A DNA stretch of 64,000 nt from Chryseobacterium sp. SSA4.19 (GCF_022601875.1 NZ_JAKVIP010000008.1:98689-162688); one strand, 5' to 3'; shown: positions 46,428-54,966, numbered from the stretch's first letter. Numbers and translations are program-made. Notes: generated from the sequence alone by a model not told the origin.

Positions 46428-47093
46428 ATGAAAAAAGTATTTCTTGTATTTGCGGCATTTATATTATTAACAAGTTGCCTTCCAAAAGTTGCTTTGGCTC
46501 CGGAATATTGGAATCAACCATCTAAAGTAGGTATTTTAGTTAATGCCGGACCTCCTGCAAAATACAAAGAAGGCTCTCAGGGACTTCTGGATATGGCCGT
46601 TACTTCGGGAGATAAATACCAGGAAGGACTAAACGTAATTAGAGAACAAATTAAGCCTAAAGAAGAACTAATCAGCTTATATACGGAGATATTAAAATCA
46701 AAAGGAAAAGAAGTCGTAATCATTGATGAGACATTTGATGCAAAAACAGCTCCTAAGTTTGAAGGACCAAAGGCCGAAGGAAAAAAATATTCCCGCTATG
46801 ATTACAGCAATTTTAAAAAGAAATACAATGTAGATGAGCTATTGGTAACAGATGTACATTACGGCTTCATGATTTCTTATTACGGAATGATTGAAACCGG
46901 AAAAATGGCTCATGTCCTTTTAAATACAAGTCTTGTCAATTTAAACGACCAAAGTCTTATTCTTTCTGATATGAATATGAAAAATGAAGTGTTGAAAAAA
47001 TGGAAAGACAACAATTACGAAAATTCTGTACAAGGGGTAAGAAAAGCTTTGGATAAAGCAAAGGAGGAAGAAAAAAATGTACATTTAAAATAA
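46428..47093 (+). CDS. lipoprotein of unknown function
   Basis: This 221-residue protein has a lipoprotein signal (VFLVFAAFILLTSC). The mature part has WNQPSKVGILVNAG, ELISLYTEILKSKGKEVVIIDE, KYNVDELLVTDVHYGFMISYYGMIETGKMAHVLLNT and a charged helical C-terminus. The beta-alpha pattern (VGILVN, VDELLVTDV, HVLLNTSLVNL) looks like a GNA1162/LpoB-type periplasmic lipoprotein, but I do not recognise it with certainty. Single-gene unit between two terminators. Confidence 0.7.
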   Translation: MKKVFLVFAAFILLTSCLPKVALAPEYWNQPSKVGILVNAGPPAKYKEGSQGLLDMAVTSGDKYQEGLNVIREQIKPKEELISLYTEILKSKGKEVVIIDETFDAKTAPKFEGPKAEGKKYSRYDYSNFKKKYNVDELLVTDVHYGFMISYYGMIETGKMAHVLLNTSLVNLNDQSLILSDMNMKNEVLKKWKDNNYENSVQGVRKALDKAKEEEKNVHLK

Positions 47094-47111
47094 TTATTTC
47101 AAGATATTTAC

Positions 47112-47146
47112 AAAATCCGGTATAGTTTTGACTGTGCCGGATTTTT
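47112..47146 (+). terminator. terminator after lipoprotein gene
   Basis: Arms AAAATCCGG (47112-47120) and CCGGATTTT (47137-47145), 16-base loop, T run. Confidence 0.75.
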
Positions 47147-47164
47147 AATATTTAACCGTACAAT

Positions 47165-47875
47165 ATGAAACCGAAAGCCATCTTCAACTGGAGCAGCGGA
47201 AAAGATTCTGCACTTGCCTTGTATAAAATCTTAAAGGAAGACCACTTTGAAATCATCTCTTTATTAACGACCATCAATAAAGAATTCCAGAGAATTTCAA
47301 TGCATGGCGTCCCTGTTCCATTATTAGAAAAACAGGCAGAATATTTAGGTTTAAATTTAATTAAAATGGAAATTCCGGCAGAGCCGTCCATGGAAGATTA
47401 TACGGACATTATGATCCGGACAATGAATGAAATACAGTCTCAAGGCGTTACCCATTCAGTCTTTGGTGATATTTTCCTGGAAGATTTACGGCAATACCGT
47501 GAAGAACAACTGCAATCTATCGGCATGCAAGCCGTTTTTCCATTATGGAAGAAAAACACGGCCGACCTCATCAATGAATTTCTGGATTTGGGTTTTAAAA
47601 CCATTGTTACCTGTGTGAATGAAACATATCTGGACAAAAGTTTTGCCGGACGGATTATTGATCGGGATTTCATTAAAGATTTACCTGAAAATGTTGATCC
47701 CTGCGGAGAAAACGGGGAATTTCATACCTTTACTTTTAACGGCCCAATTTTTAAAAGTCCGGTCCGGTTTACAACTGGAGAGATCGTTAAGAAAACATAT
47801 CCAAAACCGAAATTAAATGAAGGCGATGAAGAAGGAGAATATGCTTTCTGGTTTTGCGATCTGATTCCGTTATAA
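47165..47875 (+). CDS. Dph6-like ATP-pyrophosphatase (diphthine--ammonia ligase family)
   Basis: This 236-residue PP-loop ATPase has FNWSSGKDSALALYKIL (the SGGKDS-type ATP motif), ISMHGVPVPLLEKQAEYLGL, GVTHSVFGDIFLEDLRQYREEQL, FPLWKKNTADLINEFLDLGFKTIVTCV and DPCGENGEFHTFTFNGPIF, all blocks of the COG2102/PF01902 family. In eukaryotes and archaea Dph6 amidates diphthamide on EF-2. Bacteria lack diphthamide, so the bacterial substrate is unknown. It starts 71 bp after the lipoprotein gene and faces the PadR-linked membrane gene. Confidence 0.85.
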   Translation: MKPKAIFNWSSGKDSALALYKILKEDHFEIISLLTTINKEFQRISMHGVPVPLLEKQAEYLGLNLIKMEIPAEPSMEDYTDIMIRTMNEIQSQGVTHSVFGDIFLEDLRQYREEQLQSIGMQAVFPLWKKNTADLINEFLDLGFKTIVTCVNETYLDKSFAGRIIDRDFIKDLPENVDPCGENGEFHTFTFNGPIFKSPVRFTTGEIVKKTYPKPKLNEGDEEGEYAFWFCDLIPL

Positions 47876-47885
47876 TCAACGGATA

Positions 47886-48611
47886 TTATTCTGCCGGCAG
47901 ATTAAGAAAACCCTGCATTTTATATAATGATTTCTTATGCTCGAAAAAATTAATAAGTACAAAAATGATCATGACGTGTAGAATAAAAGGAACAAGAAGT
48001 GCAATCAATAATGGAAATAGTGCTACCTGATGTTCTGTTCTGAAAAAGTTGAAAGCATAATAATTCTCATGTAAGATAACCTGGAACATGACATTGACAC
48101 ATACTATAAATAATCCTAAGTTATACTGATAAACGGTATAGAAAAGACGTCCTTTGTACTTAAAATTACGCTTTACATATTTTCGCATTTTCGCATTAAA
48201 TGTCCAGAGCAGAAATGGTATAAGAACAAAACACGAATTATACAGCCTGAAAAGGTCACTGTACATTTCCTGATCTGCGGACAGAAAAATGAGTAATAAA
48301 TGAATTCCAAAAGAAAGTATCCCAAACAATAAGGCTCTTTTAAGAATAGCATTATATTTCTCTTTTACTATTTTTTTGACAATCATAGGAATCTCTTCAC
48401 TGAAGAAAAGAGAATAATGTGTCATTTTAAACTCACTTTCCCATAACTTCTGCGTTTTTAAAAAAGCCTGATCAAAACTTATATTTTCAGACATCTGAAT
48501 ATCCGACACCTGAGAAGTCATATGGTCTTTTATCTCCAGCAGAATATCTACGGGAAGCTTGTGGAGGATTAAATAATCGATGATCTGCTGTTCCTGCTCT
48601 TTGGTTATCAT
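47886..48611 (-). CDS. multi-pass membrane protein linked to PadR regulator
   Basis: This 241-residue protein starts MITKEQEQQIIDYLILHKLPVDILLEIKDHM. The first 85 residues are soluble and helical, in the manner of permease-prefix or DUF1700-like N-termini. About five hydrophobic helices follow (LFGILSFGIHLLLIFLS, SCFVLIPFLLWTF, LGLFIVCVNVMFQVIL, LFPLLIALLVPFILHVMIIFVLINFF). It lies downstream of padR on the same strand with a decayed paralogue between them. PadR regulators commonly control such neighbours. Function unknown. Confidence 0.7.
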   Translation of the reverse strand: MITKEQEQQIIDYLILHKLPVDILLEIKDHMTSQVSDIQMSENISFDQAFLKTQKLWESEFKMTHYSLFFSEEIPMIVKKIVKEKYNAILKRALLFGILSFGIHLLLIFLSADQEMYSDLFRLYNSCFVLIPFLLWTFNAKMRKYVKRNFKYKGRLFYTVYQYNLGLFIVCVNVMFQVILHENYYAFNFFRTEHQVALFPLLIALLVPFILHVMIIFVLINFFEHKKSLYKMQGFLNLPAE

Positions 48612-48640
48612 TTTATATGAAGATTTCAGATGATTATTAT

Positions 48641-48791
48641 TTAGAGTAAAACATTAATTTTCTTTGCTTTGAGATATATGATCTGAAGCTGAACAATAAC
48701 AGCATACAAAAAGAAAAACATACAGATCATGATACAATGTCCTTGGACTGAGATAAGCTGCGACTTGAACTTCCTGGTCTTGGGTAATCAT
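48641..48791 (-). pseudogene. remnant of a paralogue of the PadR-linked membrane protein
   Basis: The ATG at 48791 overlaps the padR stop (ATGA) and opens a 45-codon frame (stop 48654-48656) beginning MITQDQEVQVAAYL, clearly like MITKEQEQQIIDYL of the downstream gene. After about 22 codons the resemblance stops. A second frame then reads MFFFLYAVIVQLQIIYLKAKK and ends at 48641, like the final transmembrane helix and basic tail of the same family. This is what an internal deletion of most of the coding region plus a frame change would leave. It is too short to be picked up as an ordinary gene. Confidence 0.6.
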
Positions 48792-49111
48792 ATATTAAAA
48801 ATAGTATTTAGATTAAATAAATAGTTTTGCATTTCCTGTTCCTGTTCAATTTGCTGCTTTTTTCCTTTTTCCGTTAAAAGGTAATATTTACGGTCTCTTC
48901 CGCTTATTTTTTGGATTTCTGAAGTAATTATTCCTTCTGCTTCCAGTTTATGAAGAAGCGGATACAGCGCGCCTTCAGTCATTTCCAGCTCACCTTTGGT
49001 AAGTTCTTTTGCACGTTGGGTAATCTGATACCCATACATTTTCACTTCTTTGACCAGCAACTTCAGAATAATGTTCTGAAGTGTTCCTTTATACAGACTG
49101 TTCTTTTTCAA
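48788..49111 (-). CDS. PadR-family transcriptional regulator
   Basis: This 107-residue winged-helix protein, read from TTG 49111, starts KKNSLYKGTLQNIILKLL and has YGYQITQRAKELTKGELEMTEGALYPLLHKLEAEGII with the recognition helix, the wing ISGRDRKYYLLTEKGKK, and a helical dimer tail. The upstream ATG at 49162 lies within the -33 element, so I prefer the TTG, which also gives the usual PadR length. It probably represses its own operon with the membrane-protein gene. Its stop overlaps the ATG of the remnant ORF. Confidence 0.85.
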   Translation of the reverse strand: MKKNSLYKGTLQNIILKLLVKEVKMYGYQITQRAKELTKGELEMTEGALYPLLHKLEAEGIITSEIQKISGRDRKYYLLTEKGKKQQIEQEQEMQNYLFNLNTIFNI

Positions 49112-49131
49112 AACTGATTTTTTATACCTAG

Positions 49132-49164
49132 CAAATCTATACATAATTTTCTTATATATCAAAA
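49132..49164 (-). promoter_or_regulatory. promoter of padR operon
   Basis: Minus strand: TTTTG (49164-49160), 20 bp, TAGATTTG (49139-49132). It matches the consensus and excludes the ATG at 49162 as start of padR. Confidence 0.7.
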
Positions 49165-49215
49165 TATTTTACTTTTTATATGTGGAATTTCTGTCAGAAG
49201 AAATTCCGAAAGCCT

Positions 49216-49223
49216 TATCTTTG
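49216..49223 (+). promoter_or_regulatory. -7 box of ruvC (TATCTTTG), leaderless
   Basis: TATCTTTG fits TAnnTTTG and ends 5 bp before the ruvC ATG at 49229, so transcription should start at or beside the start codon. A weak TCTG lies about 22 bp upstream of the box. Confidence 0.55.
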
Positions 49224-49228
49224 ACCCA

Positions 49229-49783
49229 ATGATTGCAGAGAAGATTATTTTAGGAATCGATCCGGGAACCACCATTATGGGCTTTGGGCTGATTTCCGTT
49301 AAAAAAGGGAATATGGAGATGATTTCCATTCATGAGCTGATCCTTAAGAAATATCCTAACCACGAAACCAAACTGAAATATATTTTTGATAAAACGTTAG
49401 CGCTGATTGATGAATTTCATCCTGATGAGGTAGCGCTCGAAGCTCCGTTCTACGGCAAAAACGTTCAGAGTATGCTGAAATTAGGCCGTGCTCAGGGGGT
49501 TGCCATGGCGGCAAGCCTTTACCGAAATATTCCGATCACAGAATATTCACCGAAAAAGATAAAGATGGCCATTACAGGCAATGGAAATGCGAGTAAGGAA
49601 CAGGTTGCGGGAATGCTGCAAAACCTTTTAAAGCTTAAAGAGTTTCCGACAAAATACCTTGATGCCTCTGACGGTCTTGCAGTCGCAGTATGTCATCATT
49701 TCAATTCCGGTACAATCTCCGATACAAAATCATATACCGGCTGGGAAAGTTATTTAAAACAAAATCCGGATCGTTTGAAATAA
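49229..49783 (+). CDS. ruvC: Holliday junction resolvase RuvC
   Basis: RuvC cuts Holliday junctions in partnership with RuvAB. The 184-residue protein begins MIAEKIILGIDPGTTIMGFG with the first catalytic Asp. It has ALEAPFYGKNVQSMLKLGRAQGVAMAA with the second catalytic acid, YSPKKIKMAITGNGNASKEQV, and the final catalytic Asp pair in YLDASDGLAVAVCHH. Length is normal. The promoter box is so close that the mRNA is probably leaderless. Confidence 0.96.
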   Translation: MIAEKIILGIDPGTTIMGFGLISVKKGNMEMISIHELILKKYPNHETKLKYIFDKTLALIDEFHPDEVALEAPFYGKNVQSMLKLGRAQGVAMAASLYRNIPITEYSPKKIKMAITGNGNASKEQVAGMLQNLLKLKEFPTKYLDASDGLAVAVCHHFNSGTISDTKSYTGWESYLKQNPDRLK

Positions 49784-49803
49784 TCCGGATTATATTGAAT
49801 TTA

Positions 49804-50208
49804 TTATTTGTACTCTGCGGGAGTAATCTTAAAATCCATGGTTGGTTTTCCGTTTTTATCATAATAAGAATAGACCATAGTGACATCATTGTCACGGAAT
49901 TCCTTAATATCTGCAGACGTTTTCACCACTTTTAGAGCCCCATCCTTTGCCTGCTTCTTAAAAGCTTCGATTTCCTCAGGAGTGAAATTTTCTTTTGCGT
50001 CATCTGTTAAAGTATAATTATACTTGAAAATTTTTCCTGGCTGTGCCGAAACACTGTCAAGACGCATGCCTTCATTCATTACCTGCGGAGTGAGTTTGTT
50101 CATTCCTGCCGCTGCTTCTTTAAGTTCATCTTCGATGGTTTTCTCTTTATTACAAGAAAAAAGTGTTAATGTCAGGCAAACCGCTGAAAGTTTTAATAGA
50201 TTTTTCAT
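49804..50208 (-). CDS. small lipoprotein of unknown function
   Basis: This 134-residue protein has a lipoprotein signal (LSAVCLTLTLFSC) followed by NKEKTIEDEL. The mature part includes TPQVMNEGMRLDSVSAQPGKIFKYNYTL and VKTSADIKEFRDNDVTMVYSYYDKNGKP, a pattern common in small flavobacterial lipoproteins that I cannot name. It converges on ruvC with only a 20-bp gap, which holds the short palindrome AATCCGGATT. Confidence 0.7.
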   Translation of the reverse strand: MKNLLKLSAVCLTLTLFSCNKEKTIEDELKEAAAGMNKLTPQVMNEGMRLDSVSAQPGKIFKYNYTLTDDAKENFTPEEIEAFKKQAKDGALKVVKTSADIKEFRDNDVTMVYSYYDKNGKPTMDFKITPAEYK

Positions 50209-50325
50209 AATTCATTTTTTGATTGATATTTAAAGATAAGATTTTTTTCAACAATAAATTTAATTTATTGATTCTCAATTTAATGATCACTACAAGAAAT
50301 ATACTTGGTTAAACATAATACTATC

Positions 50326-50359
50326 TTTTGCATTGGTATGATTTTTAATAGTACATTTG
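50326..50359 (+). promoter_or_regulatory. promoter of DUF4407 gene
   Basis: TTTTG (50326-50330), 21 bp, TACATTTG (50352-50359), then 15 bp to ATG 50375. The TTG within the box (50357) is the first codon of the longest frame and is not the true start. Confidence 0.7.
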
Positions 50360-50374
50360 TATAAATTTTCTATT

Positions 50375-51445
50375 ATGAAAAACAAACAACAAACTATAAA
50401 TCAGACCAATCATCAAATAAATTGGTTTCAGCAGTTCCTCATGGTGTGTTCCGGGGGAAACATCCATATTTTAAAAAAAACACCCAGTGAATGGAATAAA
50501 TTTGCGGGAATAGGGGGAATTGTACTTTTCACAGCTGTTTTTGCAACCCTTTCTGCAGGATATGCCATGTATACGGTTTTTGACGAAATCTGGACAGCCA
50601 TCGGATTCGGCGTCTTATGGGGATTAATGATTTTCAATCTCGACCGGTATATTGTTTCTTCCATTAAAAAAACAGGAACCTGGTGGAACCAGATCCTGAT
50701 GGCAGTGCCGAGACTGATTCTTGCTACTTTTTTAGGAATCATTATTTCCAAACCATTGGAGCTTAAAATTTTTGAAAAAGAAGTGAATAAGCAGCTGAAT
50801 ACGATTATTCAAAGAAATAAAAAACAGCTTCAGGGCGAGATGAGCGGAAGAATACTTCAACAGAGCGGTCCCTTCGAGACAGAAAAAAAGCAGATTTCCG
50901 ATAAAATCGTTCAATACCAGAAATCGTATGATTCCGCATCAGTAGAACTCGAAAAAGAAATTTTAGGAAAACAGTCCGGGCTAACAAGCGGTAAAGAAGG
51001 TTTCGGACCGAATGCCAAACGTAAACAGGAGCTGAAAGAGCAAAGGCGCCAGGACCTTGAGAATTATCAGAAACAAATGACACCCAGACTGACGTATTTA
51101 GATAAAGAAATTTCAAAAGTCTACACGAATCTGGAAACAGAAAGAAAGTCTTCAGAAACCTTTGAAGACAAATTCAACGGATTTGCAGCAAGGTTACAGG
51201 CACTGGATGAACTGGGGAAAAATTCACCCATTATCGGCTTAGCAGCAGCATTCATTATGGGACTTTTCATCTGCCTGGAAATTTCTCCGGTCTTGGTAAA
51301 ACTAATCTCTCATGTTGGACCTTATGATTATCTTTTAGAAAAGACAGAGAATGATTTCCGCCTTTATTCTAAAGAGAAAATTGAAAAAGGAAATGCCCTG
51401 ACAGATTACAGGATTGATGATTTTAAAGATAATCTGCACAAGTAA
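50375..51445 (+). CDS. DUF4407 membrane protein
   Basis: This 356-residue protein has INWFQQFLMVCSGGNIHILKKTPSEWNKFAGIGG, typical of DUF4407. Three hydrophobic helices follow early (IVLFTAVFATLSAGYAMY, IGFGVLWGLMIFNLDRYIVSS, ILMAVPRLILATFLGIIISKPLELKIF). Then comes a long coiled-coil region (about 135-275, rich in Lys, Gln and Glu) and a last helix (IIGLAAAFIMGLFICLEISPVLVKLIS). The coiled coil would lie on one side of the inner membrane between TM3 and TM4. Function unknown. Its own promoter and terminator make it a single-gene unit. Confidence 0.85.
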   Translation: MKNKQQTINQTNHQINWFQQFLMVCSGGNIHILKKTPSEWNKFAGIGGIVLFTAVFATLSAGYAMYTVFDEIWTAIGFGVLWGLMIFNLDRYIVSSIKKTGTWWNQILMAVPRLILATFLGIIISKPLELKIFEKEVNKQLNTIIQRNKKQLQGEMSGRILQQSGPFETEKKQISDKIVQYQKSYDSASVELEKEILGKQSGLTSGKEGFGPNAKRKQELKEQRRQDLENYQKQMTPRLTYLDKEISKVYTNLETERKSSETFEDKFNGFAARLQALDELGKNSPIIGLAAAFIMGLFICLEISPVLVKLISHVGPYDYLLEKTENDFRLYSKEKIEKGNALTDYRIDDFKDNLHK

Positions 51446-51503
51446 ATTCATTAAATGAAAATAGAATATGGTCTTTATTTAGATCATATCATTTAATATA
51501 AGA

Positions 51504-51528
51504 AAGACTGCCCAAGTTAGGCAGTCTT
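51504..51528. terminator. terminator between DUF4407 gene and guaB
   Basis: Arms AAGACTGCC (51504-51512) and GGCAGTCTT (51520-51528), seven-base loop, then CTTAATTTTTAT; serves two convergent genes. Confidence 0.75.
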
Positions 51529-51554
51529 CTTAATTTTTATAGCTAAATTATGTT

Positions 51555-53015
51555 TTATAAAGAATAATTCGGAGCTTCCTGTGTAATAATCACATCATGA
51601 GGATGAGATTCTTTCAATCCGCTTCCTGTAATCATCACCATCTTGGTATCTTTCTGTAAAGCTTCGATATCTTTGGCTCCACAATACCCCATTCCTGCTC
51701 TCAAACCTCCTGTCAGCTGGAAAATTACCTCTTCCAATGATCCTTTGCTCGGTACCCTTCCTTCAATCCCTTCCGGAACGAATTTTTTGGCTTCACTCTG
51801 GAAATATCTTTCTTTTCCTCCTCTCTTCATTGCCGAAAGACTTCCCATTCCCTGATAGGTTTTAAATTTCCTTCCCTGGAAGATAATTTCTTCACCCGGC
51901 GCTTCATCTGTTCCTGCTAAAAGCGAACCCAGCATAACAGCTCCAGCTCCGCTGGCAATGGCTTTTACGATATCTCCGGAAAGCTTAATGCCTCCATCAG
52001 CAATAACAGTAACATTTTTAGTTGATGCATATTCATATACGTTATAGATAGCGGATAGTTGAGGAACACCAACTCCGGCCACGACTCTTGTTGTACAGAT
52101 AGAACCCGGACCAACACCTACTTTAAGCACATTTGCACCGGCCTTAATCAGGTCTTCAGCAGCTTCTGCCGTTACAATATTTCCTCCTACGATATCCAAG
52201 TCAGGATAATTATTCCTGATTTCAGCAATTTTATCCAGTACGCCCTTAGAATGTCCGTGTGCAGAATCAATACCGATGATATCCACACCCGCTTTCACCA
52301 AAGCTTCAATTCGCTCCAATGTATCTTCACCAACTCCAACACCTGCTCCAACAATCAGGCGGCCGTTTTCGTCTTTGTTTGCATTTGGATACTCCAGTTG
52401 ATTGTCGATATCTTTAATCGTAATCAGACCGACCAGCTTATTATTTTCATCAACAATAGGAAGCTTTTCAATCCTGCTTTTAAGGAGAATTTCCTTGGCT
52501 TTTTCCAGATTCGTATTTTTATCAGAAGTAATCAGATTTTCTTTCGTCATGATCTCTTCCACTTTCATATCAAGGTTTTCCTGATATTTTACATCCCTGT
52601 TTGTAATAATCCCGATCAGCGTATTTTCAGCATCCACTACAGGAAGCCCGGAGATTTTATATTTCGCCATCGTTTCTTTGGCTTCAGCCAGCGTATGATC
52701 TTTTGAAAGCGTAACAGGATCTGAAATCATTCCGTTTTCAGAACGTTTTACGCGGTTGACCTGTGCAGCCTGTTCTTCAATGGTCATATTTTTATGGATA
52801 AAACCCAGACCTCCGACTCTTGCCAAGGCAATAGCCAGCTCAGCTTCTGTAACGGTATCCATTGCAGCGGAAACAATCGGAACATTCAGCGTAATTTTGT
52901 CGGTAAGTCTTGATTTTAATGAAACCTGGTTAGGTAAAACTTCAGAATAAGAAGGAACTAGAAGCACGTCATCGAAAGTGATGGCTGTCTCTACAATTTT
53001 GTTATGAATAGACAT
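51555..53015 (-). CDS. guaB: inosine-5'-monophosphate dehydrogenase
   Basis: GuaB oxidises IMP to XMP, the first committed step of GMP synthesis. The 486-residue protein has the N-terminal [16 protein letters not shown], two CBS domains inserted at about 95-205 ([33 protein letters not shown]), then [12 protein letters not shown], the catalytic loop [17 protein letters not shown] with the active Cys, [33 protein letters not shown] and the flap [13 protein letters not shown]. Length is standard. The promoter box 13 bp upstream implies a very short leader. Confidence 0.97.
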   Translation of the reverse strand: MSIHNKIVETAITFDDVLLVPSYSEVLPNQVSLKSRLTDKITLNVPIVSAAMDTVTEAELAIALARVGGLGFIHKNMTIEEQAAQVNRVKRSENGMISDPVTLSKDHTLAEAKETMAKYKISGLPVVDAENTLIGIITNRDVKYQENLDMKVEEIMTKENLITSDKNTNLEKAKEILLKSRIEKLPIVDENNKLVGLITIKDIDNQLEYPNANKDENGRLIVGAGVGVGEDTLERIEALVKAGVDIIGIDSAHGHSKGVLDKIAEIRNNYPDLDIVGGNIVTAEAAEDLIKAGANVLKVGVGPGSICTTRVVAGVGVPQLSAIYNVYEYASTKNVTVIADGGIKLSGDIVKAIASGAGAVMLGSLLAGTDEAPGEEIIFQGRKFKTYQGMGSLSAMKRGGKERYFQSEAKKFVPEGIEGRVPSKGSLEEVIFQLTGGLRAGMGYCGAKDIEALQKDTKMVMITGSGLKESHPHDVIITQEAPNYSL

Positions 53016-53028
53016 CTTTACTTTCTTG

Positions 53029-53036
53029 CAAAATTA
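53029..53036 (-). promoter_or_regulatory. -7 box of guaB (TAATTTTG)
   Basis: Plus-strand CAAAATTA reads TAATTTTG on the minus strand and ends 13 bp before the guaB ATG at 53015. Confidence 0.5.
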
Positions 53037-53107
53037 AGGTATTTTGGCGAAATATGAAAATCAAGTTTAATAGTTTAAATAAAACTTAACAATCAACAAC
53101 TTAAATG

Positions 53108-53139
53108 AAAAAAAGCCGCCCTAAAAATGTGGAGCGGCT
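53108..53139 (-). terminator. terminator of the ECF sigma operon
   Basis: On the minus strand AGCCGC (53139-53134) pairs with GCGGCT (53119-53114) and a run of seven T follows (53114-53108). It lies 45 bp after the last gene of the operon. Confidence 0.75.
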
Positions 53140-53183
53140 ATGTACAGAATACAATTTAATATATGATATGAATATAAAAGTAT

Positions 53184-53690
53184 TTATTTATCTTTTGCAG
53201 ATGCAATCATTTTTGAAATATCATCAGCCGTAAAACTTCCTTTTACATCTACAAAAACCAGTTCTTTATCCGAATTTACCGTAATCAGCATATTTTTAAT
53301 CGTCTCTCCTTTCTGTTTAACCCGGATATTGACATTATCGCCGTCATGCTTTATCGTTGCCCACTCTTCATAATTGTTATTGTTTAAATAGTGTGCGAAA
53401 TTCTTCAGCATTTCCTTGTCCCCGTTTTCTACGGTCATTACTTTTATTTTTGAAACCTTTTTCACGAGATTGATTAATTCTTCATCTTGTCCATCTTCTT
53501 TCAAAGCTTTCTTAATGTAGGGTTTGGCAAGAAACAGAGGGACATTGATGCTTACAAATTTTGCACCTTTGAAATCATGTCCGGATTCTGAAAAGAAAGC
53601 CATGTTAGGTTTCTCGGAAACAATGCAGGACTGCATTAAAAATAGCGTGCAAACGGTTAGAAAAATGTTTTTTAAAGTTTTCATGATCAT
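53184..53690 (-). CDS. DUF4252 lipoprotein
   Basis: This 168-residue protein has a lipoprotein signal (IFLTVCTLFLMQSC). The mature part fits DUF4252: FVSINVPLFLAKPYIKKALK, LVKKVSKIKVMTVENGDKEMLKNFAHYLNNNNYEEW, KHDGDNVNIRVKQKGETIKNMLITVNSDKELVFVDVKGSFTADDISKMI. It is the last gene of the sigma-factor operon, 4 bp after the next one. In Bacteroidota DUF4252 genes typically come in pairs behind an ECF sigma factor; their role is unknown. Confidence 0.85.
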   Translation of the reverse strand: MIMKTLKNIFLTVCTLFLMQSCIVSEKPNMAFFSESGHDFKGAKFVSINVPLFLAKPYIKKALKEDGQDEELINLVKKVSKIKVMTVENGDKEMLKNFAHYLNNNNYEEWATIKHDGDNVNIRVKQKGETIKNMLITVNSDKELVFVDVKGSFTADDISKMIASAKDK

Positions 53691-53694
53691 TGAT

Positions 53695-54966
53695 TTAGTT
53701 AATTTGCTTTAAAGATCCGCCTGACACTTTGCTGATATTGGAATCTATTTCAGGATTACCTTTGTATTTTACCGAAGCCCCTGATGAAGCACTTACTTTA
53801 AGATTATCTTTCACCTCGATGCTGATGCTTCCGCCTGAAGAAGATTCTACATTCGCATTATTGATTCTTAAATTTTCAGCTTTACAAGAAGCCCCGCTGC
53901 TTATTTCAAAGATTCCGGTACGGGCTGTTCCTTTCAGATTGGAGTTGGAGCCGCTGGTGCCTTTAAAGACTACTTTTTCCGAAGATACATCTGCCCTTAT
54001 ATTAGACCCGGAATCTACCGATACATTTATATGATCATCGACATTGAATGTTCCGTTGATATTAGAACCTGATGAAGCCTCAATATTCAAATTATTTTCC
54101 CGGATTGAATTTACCGCTGTAAAACTGGCTCCTGAAATAGTCTGGATATTTTCTATGCGGGGCGAAGAAACATTCACACTTAAGTTTTTAAACTTAAGGT
54201 TCTTCACGCCTTTGTTGTCAACATATACTTTTAAGACCCCGTTCTCGACTTTGGTAACCACATATTTTAGTTTATCGGCATCCGCAATGACTTTTACACT
54301 GGTTGGTGTTTCCTGTTTAAAAACTACATTTACGCCTGTGCTCACCTGGATTCCTGAAAAATTTTCTATGCTACGGTTTTCACCGTTAAGATAAGAAGAC
54401 GTATTTTCCGAAGTAAAACTGGATCTCGTATGGCTGACAGAATTGGTTTTCGCCTCACTTGAATTAATGATTTTATTGATATCATCCATTGAAAGCTTTC
54501 CGTCAAGTTTCATTAAAATACTTTCTTCACCGCCATTATCTATACTGAGCAGTAAATCATCCAAAACACCGTTTTTTTCTTCGGCCGACATGAACTTTAT
54601 CCTGGCACCGCCGCTATTCATGGTCATGATTTCGCTGTAGTTCAGATTTTTAAGATAAGAAGAAATATCTTTACTGATCTGTGACAGCTGCATTCCCTTA
54701 GCAGATTTTACATCCTCTGGTTTTTCAGCAATCAAAACTTTTAATCCTTTAATTTTTGATAATAAAGGCTTGATCTGATCAAAATCTGCATCGCCCAGGT
54801 CCAGGCTGCTCAGCATTCCGAACATCGGTTTTGCAATCTTAATGGAAGTTACGCCTTCCACTTCCTGATATTTATCGAATAGCAGGTCTAATTTATCTTT
54901 TTCCTGCCCGTACACAGTAAAGAAATGTGAAAAAGCAAGGGTAAATATGATGAATATTTTTTTCAT
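53695..54966 (-). CDS. DUF4252 plus GIN (DUF2807) domain secreted protein
   Basis: This 423-residue protein has a signal peptide (IFIIFTLAFSHFFTVYGQ). Residues about 20-165 form a DUF4252 domain (KYQEVEGVTSIKIAKPMF, LIAEKPEDVKSAKG, YLKNLNYSEIMTM, MKLDGKLSMDDINKIINSS). Residues about 200-410 form a GIN/DUF2807 beta-helix-like domain (FSGIQVSTGVNVVFKQ, VKVIADADKLKYVVT, repeated Ser/Gly/Asn ladder such as IEASSGSNINGTFNV). The same DUF4252 domain occurs in the next gene, so this looks like a fusion of two commonly adjacent modules. Probable cell-envelope location. Confidence 0.85.
   Translation of the reverse strand: MKKIFIIFTLAFSHFFTVYGQEKDKLDLLFDKYQEVEGVTSIKIAKPMFGMLSSLDLGDADFDQIKPLLSKIKGLKVLIAEKPEDVKSAKGMQLSQISKDISSYLKNLNYSEIMTMNSGGARIKFMSAEEKNGVLDDLLLSIDNGGEESILMKLDGKLSMDDINKIINSSEAKTNSVSHTRSSFTSENTSSYLNGENRSIENFSGIQVSTGVNVVFKQETPTSVKVIADADKLKYVVTKVENGVLKVYVDNKGVKNLKFKNLSVNVSSPRIENIQTISGASFTAVNSIRENNLNIEASSGSNINGTFNVDDHINVSVDSGSNIRADVSSEKVVFKGTSGSNSNLKGTARTGIFEISSGASCKAENLRINNANVESSSGGSISIEVKDNLKVSASSGASVKYKGNPEIDSNISKVSGGSLKQIN

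Noticed and set aside
49774..49803. Terminator between ruvC and the lipoprotein gene
   Set aside because: AATCCGGATT is a palindrome without loop space and has no T run; too weak to call.
52059..52706. Rightward 215-residue frame antisense to guaB
   Set aside because: The composition is that of an antisense frame (many Phe, Ile, Asn) and it lies wholly within a well-supported gene.
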